From Blastomyces gilchristii SLH14081 (Eukaryota > Ascomycota > Eurotiomycetes > Onygenales > Ajellomycetaceae): DNA of 64,000 nucleotides. Numbering within the stretch: position 1 is the stretch's first letter; every line of letters begins with the position of its first letter. The notes below the pieces were generated by a model. The model was not told the origin of the DNA. It did not search any database and saw only the letters and a program-made list of their open reading frames with translations. The position numbers were made by a program, and so were the translations under genes. Positions 47,640 through 58,540 of this stretch are shown here, piece by piece. The DNA is taken from positions 613,740-677,739 of the forward strand of contig NW_003101669.1 of the NCBI RefSeq assembly GCF_000003855.2, given 5' to 3'.

Positions 47640-49948
47640 TCACTCTCTACTCATCATGAAGAATGAAAATGCTTATAAAACTGAGTGTAGATAAAGATGT
47701 CATCAGTTCATTAATTAATCAAGATTGATATATCAATAAATGATTGAAGAATTGCATGAAACAGAAGTTTCATTCATGAATGAAAGCATGTGAATCGGCA
47801 TTGCAAATGTCTGATAATATTATCAAATATCTTAATATTCTGTTCTGAGACTAGACTGGCCGCTGAGATCATGAATTTCACATTTGATTTCATTTAATCT
47901 GGTCTCATACCTTTCTTGGTGTGAATCCTGCTGAGACTAGTCATTAAAAAAACATGCAAAGTAACTATATATGAGATCTTAAAATGAAACCATGACTTGA
48001 AAAAAATGAGAAAGTGGTTTCATTTAATCTCATTTAGTCTCATTCTTAGCATAAAGTTACTATTTTTAGACATTTTAAGGTTTTTTTTAGACTATTTTTA
48101 ATTTTTTAAAAAGTAACACTTTTTGATAATGCTCAAATGAGATTTAAAGTCATTTAAAACAATAAAAATAATTTAAATTGAGAAGTGAAAATCATGATCT
48201 CATTTGAAAAATGTGGCAAGAGTAGACAGTAAGTCTCACTGAAACAGTATGAGACTACTATCTAATGTTAAAACCGTGTAATGAGATCGGTCGAATTGGT
48301 AATAAAACTATCAAAAAATCTGGTTCTGGTCTCAGACACGGTCACATGGTCAGTCTATCTGAGACACTGCCATGCAACAGAAAGTATTAGATTGGTTACA
48401 GAGTGTCTGACAGAGAAACACTTCTCTTACAACATTTATCCCTGACTTTGACATCAAGATTCTAGAAGCAGGTGGTCAATCTTGAGAGAATTGAATAAAG
48501 ATTAGTATGCTCAAGAAGACATTAACTTTTGAACTCTTACACACTCTTGTAAGCATAGATAAAGACCAGACTTATGAAGATTTCTGCACACCGCTTCAGA
48601 CATTAAATGACTGTCTTATCAAGCTCAAGAGTATACAGAATAGTGGCAGAAGATGTTACACTTCAGTCACTCATACACTCACACTGAAGAACAGCAATGA
48701 TGCAGATGTTATAAACTGAATAGATTTAAATGTCTATGCATAAGCAAGAGTTTTCACTGTTCAAACAGACTTCTGAGTCTCTGAGATTACTTCTGAGAAA
48801 GTCACTGATTGATGTCAATATAAAGTATACATCAACTGTAACTGATTAGAATACATTGCTTCTAACTGCTGATCAATCTATGTATCTTCACACTCAAGAG
48901 AAAGATTAGTATCTTCTCAATGAAGAGAAAGATTAGTGTCTTCTTGTTTAAAGAATGAATCAGTACCTGTCTGTGTCAACCACATTGCAGTGAAGAAAGA
49001 TTTGAAAGATAACTATGAGAATGTTTTAATAAAACAGAGAAAAGATTAGCTTCTGTTCAAATTTGTAAATAGAAGCTTGAAGAGATCAGATAATAATAAT
49101 TTAAAGAGAAAATAACAATGAATGTAATTCTTATATCTACTGTAATTGATAATATATATAATATGAAAGTCATGATAGACAGTGATCTATGTCATTACAC
49201 AATGATTACATTTTCAATTATAAGATGTTATAATCTTCAGCATATTCTCTTACTAAGACTCTGACTTCTTGCAGAATTTAATAATTCAAAAGATATTCAC
49301 ACTTGTTATATGATAAAACTAAACATAGATGTTGAACAACATTAATATGAAGATGTCTATGCATATGAAGTTGAGAATCTTGACTATAATCTTATGCTAG
49401 AACTTGCCTAACTATCTGAACAAGACATCTTGTTAAATGCTTAAAACAGAAGCTTAATATTCCTGAATAATGATAGAATTCACAAAGATGATATTCACAA
49501 GACTATAAATCTTACACAGATCTCTGCCAATGCTTATGAAATACTCTGAAAAAGAAGTCATTATTAAAATTATTAACAGAGTCACTGACAAAGTCACTGA
49601 TAGCAGAATTATATATCAATCTATTCTGTCAGTCTGATCAATATTAAGAAAGTTCTAGAAAAGTTATTCTGTACTATAATAACAGATTTTTACACAAAAC
49701 TCTCTCAACAATATCATGAATATCTAGATGTCTTTTAATAAGATAATATTATAAATATACTCTCTTTACAAGGCTCAGAAGTGAACCACAGTATCAAGTT
49801 AGAAAAGAAGAATAATAAGAACTCTGAGTCATCATGAGACTCTCTTTATAATATGTCTTAAGATGAACTTCTTCTTCTTCAGAAGACACTCAATAATCTG
49901 TTGAATAAGAGATTTATATATATTAGTAACTCTTCTACTACAGCTTCT
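47640..49948 (+). pseudogene. gag: G1-B gag and protease remnant
   Basis: Matches G1-A 26870-28620. It includes the open stretch 48507-48719 (starting MLKKTLTF), the counterpart of 27220-27435, and the protease region near 49120-49440. hAT-B interrupts it at 47852-48357 and SINE-3 plus G2-B follow at 49962. Relative to G1-A there is a short local repeat around 48890-48945 (an AGAGAAAGATTAG motif twice). Confidence 0.7.
47852..48357. mobile_element. hAT-B, non-autonomous hAT element (506 bp)
   Basis: Termini TAGACTGGCC and GGTCAGTCTA, with perfect 8-bp duplications TCTGAGAC at 47844-47851 and 48358-48365. Its first ~85 bp match the right end of hAT-A and its last ~35 bp match the left end, so it is an internally deleted relative. 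It has no coding capacity. It lies in the G1-B leader/gag region; G1-A has the empty site near 27069. Confidence 0.93.
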
Positions 49949-49961
49949 ATTCTCTTTGTAA

Positions 49962-50332
49962 GCCCCGGTGGCCGAATGGTTAATGCGGCCACCTGGTAGC
50001 GCCTTGGCGTGGGAAACCAAGGCGCGTGGGTTCGAAACCCGCAGGGGATACATTAAATCCGGAACTCAAGCACCTCAGGTTTCTAATAAATACAGAGGTG
50101 TACAAATCACTCCAATGAATCGCTCTATGTTCCTGGGCTGGGAAGTTATTATCGCATGTATCTAATTGTCACTTCTTTGTATTTTCCTATGTTCTTGTTA
50201 TCTTGGCGTGGTCTCAACACCTGTATTTCCTCCTGTATAACCAACACTTGACCTGTATTTAACATCACGCAAGGACTCATCATAAGCTCCGCTTGCATAT
50301 GAGTATAATGGAAGAATAATAATAATAATAAT
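49962..50332 (+). mobile_element. SINE-3, tRNA-derived SINE (371 bp)
   Basis: Best-preserved copy. Box A TGGCCGAATGG is at 49969-49979 and box B GGTTCGAAACC at 50029-50039. Between them are a GTGGCC/GGCCAC stem and a perfect 9-bp stem GCGCCTTGG/CCAAGGCGC (49999-50025). The tRNA-unrelated body follows, then the hairpin AAGC-TCC-GCTT at 50284-50294 and an (AAT)n tail. Perfect 13-bp duplications ATTCTCTTTGTAA lie at 49949-49961 and 50333-50345. It has no protein gene. Pol III transcription and LINE-driven copying are inferred from the family type. Confidence 0.95.
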
Positions 50333-50346
50333 ATTCTCTTTGTAAA

Positions 50347-50513
50347 TGTGATTCAAAGGTTGCCTGAGCCAGCGTACAATTACAGGTGTACGCCGGCTTC
50401 TTATATATCGTACGCTAAATTAATTAGTGGCTGCTATGACCCCTTTACATTCATAAGCAAGTTCGGAAGCGGCCGCGTTATTATCTGACAGTCGTACATT
50501 CTTCTGAACCACA
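50347..50513 (-). repeat. G2-B 3' LTR (left, 167 bp)
   Basis: Starts TGTGATTCAAAGG and ends GAACCACA as written on the plus strand. It is nearly identical to 58374-58540 and contains GCGGCCGC flanked by GTTCGGAAG. Confidence 0.92.
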
Positions 50514-53060
50514 TCCTCCCTCATCAGATTCGGTCACACTCATGTGACCATCTGCCCTAGCTTCATGCAGATTAGCGTGTCACAAGTGTTCATGATCATG
50601 TGATCTATCCCTGATTTGACTAGTGTTCTGTGTACATTCTCACAAAGAAACTTTCACTATATTACACTACTCATTCACTAACTTTTCTCATTCTTCAATC
50701 ATCTTCTTCATCATTATTATCATTGAACATTACTATCTCATTCAAGATTTCTATTTCTTCTTCTATTCAACTCTTTTCATCTGTTCATCTATCACATTAT
50801 ATACATTTCTGGCAATGATCTCTCATTCTCATAATAAGCATTCTTATAGTGCTCATATCAGGCAGTTCATTAGCAGTAAGTATAATACATGTGAAATATG
50901 ATCAGAACTTGTTTATCTTCTAACAATCATCAGAATATACTATTATAAATGACACATCTTCTTCATCTTCTTATACACTTTTAACTCTCTTTTCTTCAGT
51001 GATATCTGATCATGTTTTTCTGATTGTATTGTATAGTCACAGATGCTGATATTTTAATTCATATAGAATCTTCACATATTGACAGATCTACATTCACTGA
51101 TAATTATAATCTCAATGTTGAATCATTAATCAAGAACTTGAAGAATATAATAATGAAGAAATTACTTATATTATATATAGTCAGATCTCTTACATTCTTC
51201 TCTGCTCTCTCTGTTTCTTTCTCTACTACTTCTTCTCAATCTTGTACACCTGTCTCTGTGTCTGATTCTCCCGCTCTCACTACCTTTATTCTCATGATCT
51301 CTACTTCTGCTACTTCTGCTCTCACTGCTGTCTTTGTTACTAGCTCTTCCCGTTTCAAGAAGATATTGCATAGGCTCAGTAAATCACATTTCTCAGTGTA
51401 TACACTCCTGCTCTTCTTGCTAATCTCTAGAATAATTTATTATATAAAGACAGTGTATGACATAACTATCTGAAGCTCAGTTGCAGACATCAATTATTAT
51501 ATTCATTTTAAATATTTATAATGAGATAATTATTTATTTATATCAGAGAATCACTCTCTTCTTCAACAGTATTAAGATTATAAGTCTTTTTCTTTTTATC
51601 TTTTCTTACTGATACTGATTTTTCTATTCTTAGAGAAAATTTTTATGAATTTTATTATACACAAAGTCATAATATTCACAGATATCAAGAAACTTTTTAC
51701 AACTGTAAAGTTTAATATTATAGAGATATTCACTCTGATGAATTTCTTTAAGATAATAGATCTGTATCAGTCTATTCTCTGATATCTGTCATTCAACTTT
51801 GTAATACAGATAAAAGATATTCATATTTTCAGAAACAGAAATATAGATGTTGTACTCTTTTACATCTGCAGATATGAGACTTATACATCTTATTTAAAAT
51901 ATTGTTATGAAAATGAGCTGTTTATATACTGTGTTCTGCTTTCTGTATTTCTCTGTATCTCTCTCTCTCTTTCTGAGAAGTCTCATGCATGTTATAATTA
52001 CATGTATAACTCTAAGATCAGTGAGTGTTTATTCAATAACTATTCTTATCTCTGATTTTGCAATTTTTATACACTAATAATGATTCTTAGTTACTCTGAT
52101 ATCAGAGGTCATTCTAATCAAAGATAATAACACTGTTAAGACTACTTTCTTCTGCTTTTAAGCTTCTTCTATTACTTTCTCTTCCTTCTCTGCAGAGAAG
52201 ATTATATATATATCAGATTATAAGTGTTCAGTTCTGAATAACTCTCACTGTTATTCATCTGATTCTGTATCTTCTTCTTCTTCTGTTTCTTCTATCTTCA
52301 CTTTCTCTGTTCTGACTTCTGATTCTGCAGATTCTGTGCTCTTCTTCAATTTTTCTACATATACATTTATGCATTTCTATATTAGCATTTCAGTCAATCT
52401 TGCAATAAATGACATTAATGTTATACACAGAGTGATAGAGAAATCAGAGACATGTATAGTGTTGTTATAAGAGTGACTTACAGCTCTTAAATTTCTTACA
52501 GATCTCAAGTTTTGAGATTTTCTTTATTTTTAATGTTTTTTAAGTGATGTGATATTGAAAATAGATTAAATATGTAACATATGAAAATGAATGAGATATA
52601 TATGATAATATTTATCTTTTACAGCTGACTCTTATAATTAATAATCAATTCATTATCTCTTTTCTTTTCTTATGCTTTTTCTTTATCTGCTAGTCACTAC
52701 TCTTATACAATCTCTATATAGTACAGTGTTCAGTGACTAGATTCAGCAGCTTTCATCTTTTATAATTCTGTCTCATATATTATATTATCTCTTTTCATCT
52801 GCTCAGATCACTACAGTAAACAGTTCATTGAAACTAATCTTATCTAATCTCTGAGTGTTCTCAGAAATTAAGATAACTTAGTCTCACACATTTATAGATG
52901 TTTCAGATAGTTCATTCTCTGTAATCTCTGTAATTGAACTAATGTAAACAGTTGAATTTAACTCTGAATTTCTTCTTCTTCTGTAATCTGATTTACATAC
53001 AAGTCTGCTACTTTGAGACTACTCTTTACTGTGTTGTATTCACTGTCTGCAGCATGTTAT
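50514..53060. other. G2-B post-pol region
   Basis: Counterpart of 6076-8619. The sense (minus) strand shows an Arg/Ser-rich open frame at 51171-51371. The plus strand shows the conserved antisense frame 51024-51473 and further hydrophobic short frames (50623-50901, 52952-53143) that I do not support as genes. Confidence 0.5.
51024..51473 (+). CDS. Antisense hypothetical frame in G2-B, conserved in G2-A
   Basis: A 149-codon open frame opposite to gag-pol, aligned along most of its length with 7644-8042 of G2-A. It has a charged N-terminal third with NLKNIIMKKL, a Ser/Thr-rich middle, and a hydrophobic C-terminal segment (LLLFLLISRIIYY) that could be a membrane span. No family is recognised. 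It could be a real antisense gene or a strand-biased artefact of mutation. Confidence 0.35.
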   Translation: MYCIVTDADILIHIESSHIDRSTFTDNYNLNVESLIKNLKNIIMKKLLILYIVRSLTFFSALSVSFSTTSSQSCTPVSVSDSPALTTFILMISTSATSALTAVFVTSSSRFKKILHRLSKSHFSVYTLLLFLLISRIIYYIKTVYDITI

Positions 53061-56000
53061 TATATAACTGGCTACAGTCTTATTACTTATTGAAGTGTAA
53101 TATTCACCTGATTTCTCTATTACTTCTCATTCTTTTCTTATAATTATGAAAAGATTGAAATAAGTGAGATTATCTGATTTGTAAGTATCTATGATTTCTC
53201 TTATCTTGTAAGACTTTTTAATTGTAAGTCTCCTCTTTTTCAATGCTAATGATAGTGCTGTAGATAATTATAATTTACTCAGATCTTACATCTTTACTTT
53301 TATAAGTTATGAATTATTTATTAAGTTATATAAGATCTGTCTCTCTGATTCTTTCAATGCATATATTCTCAGAGAATATGATTTAAGTATTTTATATAAC
53401 TTAAACTATCTAGATTGAAACTTCTCAGAATTCTCATTATATATAAGAACTCATGTTCTCATCTTGAGACTTAATTTCTTAACTAGTGAGTCTTGTATTC
53501 TTTTCAATTGAATTGCTCAGTTCAGGAGTAACTCATTAGCTTTTGTATGTGTGTGGCTAATCTCTTTCAATCTTGATTCTGTGTCTGTGACTGTTGTGTC
53601 TGCAACTGCTGTTCTCTTCTTCATCTTTTCTGAAGCATTTTTCAGAATGCTCAGATGCAATTCATACAACAGATAGAATGATGAACACTTGAAGACTGTA
53701 TACTGCTGAATTCATGTGACTAATAGCATCTGTCTGAGATATTCATTTCATAATCTTGTAGGCTTGCTCACTAGATATTTCATCAGTATATTACTCAAGA
53801 TTTTATTTAAGTGTTTTATCTTCCTGTTTATCTGTAGATAATATGATGTTATTCTGTAATATCTTGTCTATAACTGGCTCATGAAATGTCTCACTACTTC
53901 TTCTATAAGATTCACACTGTTATCAGTTAGAATCTCATGCAGCATTTCATAGTTAATATAGATTTTATTATATAGAAACTTCACTATCATCTTCTCTGTC
54001 ATCTCTGAAACTGCTTTCATGACTGATCAGTCAGTAGTGTAATCAATAGCAGTGATTATTCATTGATTTTCATTTGATATTTATAATAATATGTCTATGA
54101 GATTCACTTCTTATTGTTTAAACAGTTATATTATACACTTCATCTGATATTGTACTTTCTCATATTCTAATCCTTTCTTGGATTCTTTCATAACCTGATA
54201 ATTCAGACACTTATAAGTGTACATCTGAATGTCCTCAGTCATGCTTGATCAGTATACTCTTAATTCAAGTATATTTATAAGTTCAGGGCTTTCTAAGTGA
54301 CTAAATTCCTTGTATATGTGAATCACTAAGTCATGTCTAAATAAAGATTCTAGATAGAGAGCTTCTGCATATTCTAGATTATGATAAAGCATTATATTGT
54401 TTTTTAATTTTCTCAGCTTGAAGTTCAGAAGCATCTCTTCTACTACTCTTATAAGATGCTTATTATTCAACATCTTGTCATTCTTTAAGTAAGAGATTAT
54501 AATGTTCACTCATTCTGATTTCTTATACTCTCTCAGTGTATTTAATATAAACTTCTCTTGTGTCTGATTTGCAGAATTCTTACTCATGAAATCAGGTCTG
54601 TGACTGATTGCATCAGATATCACAGTGTTTGATTTCTTTCAGTATTTGATATGAAGATTATATACTTAGAACTCTGAGATTCAATGTGCTAAGTGTTTGA
54701 AAGGTTTTATTATTAATTATAGATAGATAAGGCTTTCATAATTCATAATTATCATTATTATATGTCTGTTATTGATATATCTATTCTATAATATCAGTGT
54801 GTGTTTGATTACTAGCAATTTCTTTTCATACACTGAATAATTAAGCTCAGTGTCTGATAGTTTTCTATCATTGTACATTATCAGATACAGCTTGTTATTC
54901 TTACTCATCTGTAGAAGAGTGTCTCTGATAGCTTATTCAGATACATCTGTCTCAATGTAGAAAGATTTATTACAATCTGATTAAATAAGCACTGAGAATG
55001 TTATTATATATTCTCTTAGTGTGAGAAAAGCCTCTTCACACACAGTATTTCAGATGATTGAATGAAACTTCTTCTTTCACAGATTTGCATTCATTTCTCT
55101 TAAGAGATCTAAGAGTGATACAGATATTCATATAAAATTCTTGATGAATCTGCAGTAATATGAGATCAACTTAAGAAACTGTTATATATAGTATACATTT
55201 CTCAGCTGCAGTCAATTCACTATAGTATTCAATTTCTCTGAAATGAGATGTATACAGTCATCACTCACTACATATTCTACAAACTTCAACTCTTTCATTT
55301 CAAACACATACTTTGTTAATTTAATATAGAGCTTATACTCTGTCAGAGTTGTAAGCACTTTATCAAGATACTTCAGATATTCATTATATGAGTTTGAAAA
55401 GACTAGAATATTATTAAGATATACAAGATATGAGATTTCATTCTGTTTATAAAGAATTATATTCATCATTATTTGAAAGATAATGAGTGTATTTATTAGA
55501 CTGAATAATATTATCAGAAATTTGAACTTTTCTCATTATATATTAAACATAGTTTACAGAACTGACAGTTTGTTTACACAGATCTGTCAGTATTCTGAGA
55601 GAAGATTAATCTTTGATAGATATCAGATATTTTTAACTGTATTCAACTGTTATTGAATTCATGACAGTGAATATTCATTCTTGATCATAAGCTTGTTAAG
55701 TGCTCAATAATTGATATATATTCATCACTTCTTATCTGTCTTTTTTACAAATAGAACTGGAAAGTCTCACACACTTGATGAGAATTATATGAGATTATGT
55801 TCTAGAAGATCTGTGATCTGATACTTCTATTCTTTAAGATGCATTTATGACAGAGAGTATACATTCTGATTGACTGATTTTGCATTTCTCATGTTAATCT
55901 CATATACAAATCCTCATTTCAGTGATAATTCTGATAAAAGATCTGTTCAGAAGATTTTCTCATACTTCTTCAGAAGCTTCTTCATACACTTATTCTTCTA

Positions 56001-56550
56001 TATATTCTTTATCTTGATTTTCTTCACTTTCAGATTCTATATGATATACAGAATGCTCTCAGATGAGGTCTTGTAAATCATTCTCTTTACTTATTAGTGT
56101 ATAAGCAGATTTAATTCTTCTATATCAGAGATATGAAATGTTCTTCTCATATCAGTTAATAGAATTGTATGAACTGTTTTCTTTCTATCAGTCAATCACA
56201 TATAATATGTATATTATTGAATCTGTGAATTGAATCTTTAAAATCAATTAAGTCTGAGAATAAGATCATATTTCACATTCCACCGCTCTTACACTTAAAT
56301 ATAGTAAGATAATTCTCTGAAGTGCAAGAAAACTCTTACTCTTGCAGATAATATTAAATATTGATTATCAGATAATCTTATATATTAAGAATTCTTTACT
56401 CAGTAGACCTCTTTCAGTCTTCAGATTATATAATTATCAATATATTATATAGAAGCTTCTGTGTCTGTTATCACTTTTACAGCTATATCTTAATTCTTAT
56501 TCTAGTATCTCTTATACATTAACATTTCAGGTCTTAAGATATTGAGATGA
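53061..56550 (-). pseudogene. pol: G2-B pol remnant
   Basis: The minus-strand counterpart of G2-A pol. Open stretches are 55212-55469 (RT, with the catalytic box as YLNNILVFSN, both Asp changed to Asn) and 54249-54509 (integrase zinc region, HIYKEFSHLE). The protease motif lies near 56450. Sequence at about 53511-53670 covers the interval missing from G2-A. Stops are frequent. The plus-strand frame 55870-56076 is a shadow. Confidence 0.85.
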
Positions 56551-58373
56551 GTGTTTACTTCATTCTCATCTGCATTTCAGTCAGAAGTCTGCTTTCTCTT
56601 GATATTCACAGAATTCAGAGAGTTATCTAATATAAGCATCTCTTTCACTTTGAAGACTTTTCATAGAATATCAGTGAGTGTCTTCAAGCTTACTGATTCT
56701 GCTAGTTTTTTAACTCTCTTACTTCTCTTAACTGTGCACACTGAGTGCAATCTTTTATATCATGATTTTAATATTCATAGTTAAAGCAAGCTCAATGCTC
56801 ATGATATCAAGATTTTCACTCAGAGAATCTCTTTTTCAGAGAATTCAATACTTTAGCAATAATATTCAGATCTAGATTCATTATATTCAGATATATAGCT
56901 TGTATTATAGAAGTCTGATTACTCATTCTTCACTGAGATATACTTAATTGCAGTATTTTCTATTATAATTGACTTACTTATTTCTGTATAATAAGAATAT
57001 TATATACTTCTTTCACTGTGTCTGATTATAAGATTAAGTATTTTCATTTCACTCTCAACTCAGATGTAAGATCATGAATGAAGATCTGTAAATAGAAAGA
57101 TATTAAAAGCTCTTCATTCAATATGAGATAGTATAAACTGAAGTGTATAAAGTATAATGTAAGATCACTTACTTATCTACACTTAGTGAAGTGTTTATAA
57201 TACTTATCTTATATATTCACTTTCTCAAAGTTATGCAAGATTCATTTGAAAAACTCATTTCATATTCATGAGAATAAATATCACTTCAGATCTGTGAGAT
57301 TCATCTTTTCATCAGTTATTTATAATGACTTCACTTTTTCATATAGAAACACAGCAGATTTTAAGACTTGTTGAAATTCTATTAACTATCTGTTTATAAG
57401 TTCATATTCAATCTGATAATATGATTGTATCTAACTTAGTCAGCTGATTGCAGCATCATTTTTTCAGTTATTATTAAAGCTTAGTGACTCTGATAGATCT
57501 CTTAACTTGATATATCTCATACTCAGATTCTCATTCTGTGTAGTAATCTCTGATAATGTATACACTTCTGAAGAGATTATGAATGATTATGATGAGATCT
57601 TCAGATTCAGTGTAGTTATCTGTCTGTATAAATATTCAATCTCTCACTACAGGTCTAAGACCTGGTTTTCTCTACTCTTATTAATAATGATGATTGCATT
57701 GATGAAGCTCTTCATAGTAAATACTTGATTCACAGTGAATGTTAATTGTTATTTGACTTTCATCTCAGCCTGTCACTGTGTACACAAGATCTCAATCTCA
57801 TTTAGAATTCTTGTACATGTACAGAGCTTCAATTTTAGTGCAGCAGTTTCAGCTGCTTTTCTTACTGTTTTGAGTAAACTCTCTGAGAGGTTCTGTATAT
57901 CTTCCAGTTCAGATAGCAGAGAAGAATGTTATTCATATTAACTAGAAAAGATATTCATTTCAGTGGTTTCTTATTAATTGTATGATATCTATTATTATAT
58001 CACTATATTGTTATATTACTATATTGTTATATAATTTCTGTTATCATTGTATGACTCTGATGATGATCACTTCTCTCTTTTATCTCTCTGAGTGAAGAGC
58101 AGTCTTCTTTGAATCTGGTTCATCACTTTCATTTCCTTTCTCACACCTCATCTGTTCATGTCTCATACATGGCATTCATCTGAGTGTGGAGTTTTCCTCT
58201 GACAAGTGAAGCAGTATCAATCAGATGCTCTTCCACTCACTGCTCTTTGTATGCTATCTTTTGAGGTGTTCTAGAACCACACTGGCATAATAACTATGAG
58301 TCACTTTGTAGATAGAATTATCATGCTTTGAAGAAGTCTGCACTTCTCACCAGTTTTTAGACATGCTACTAGA
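56551..58373 (-). pseudogene. gag: G2-B gag remnant and leader
   Basis: Counterpart of 764-2585 in G2-A, between protease and the 5' LTR. The frame is fully broken. The plus-strand open frames at 56551-56784, 57507-57728 and 57735-57941 mirror minus-strand frames in G2-A and are shadows. Confidence 0.6.
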
Positions 58374-58540
58374 TGTGATTCAAAGGTTGTCTGAGCCAGT
58401 GTATGATTACAGGCGTACACCAGCTTCTTATATATTATACGCTAAATTAATTAGTGGCCGCTATGGCCCCTTTACATTCATAAGCAAGTTCAGAAGCGGC
58501 CGCGTTATTATCCGACAGTCGTACGTTCTTCCGAACCACA
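58374..58540 (-). repeat. G2-B 5' LTR (right, 167 bp)
   Basis: Direct repeat of 50347-50513, ending CTTCCGAACCACA, followed by the TAAA duplication. It keeps GCGGCCGC and other CG sites. Confidence 0.92.

Larger units (their letters stand above)
50347..58540 (-). mobile_element. G2-B, Ty3/Gypsy LTR retrotransposon (8.19 kb), reversed
   Basis: Sister of G2-A in the opposite orientation: LTRs of 167 bp at both ends, 4-bp duplication TAAA (50343-50346 and 58541-58544). It is inserted in G1-B pol immediately beside SINE-3. Joining 50342 to 58541 restores the G1 sequence seen near 28620. Gag-pol reads on the minus strand. Confidence 0.93.

Noticed and set aside
49962..50050. A functional tRNA gene at the SINE heads
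   Set aside because: The acceptor does not close fully, the anticodon arm is a 9-bp stem with a 9-nt loop, and the copies are attached to a body with tail and duplications.
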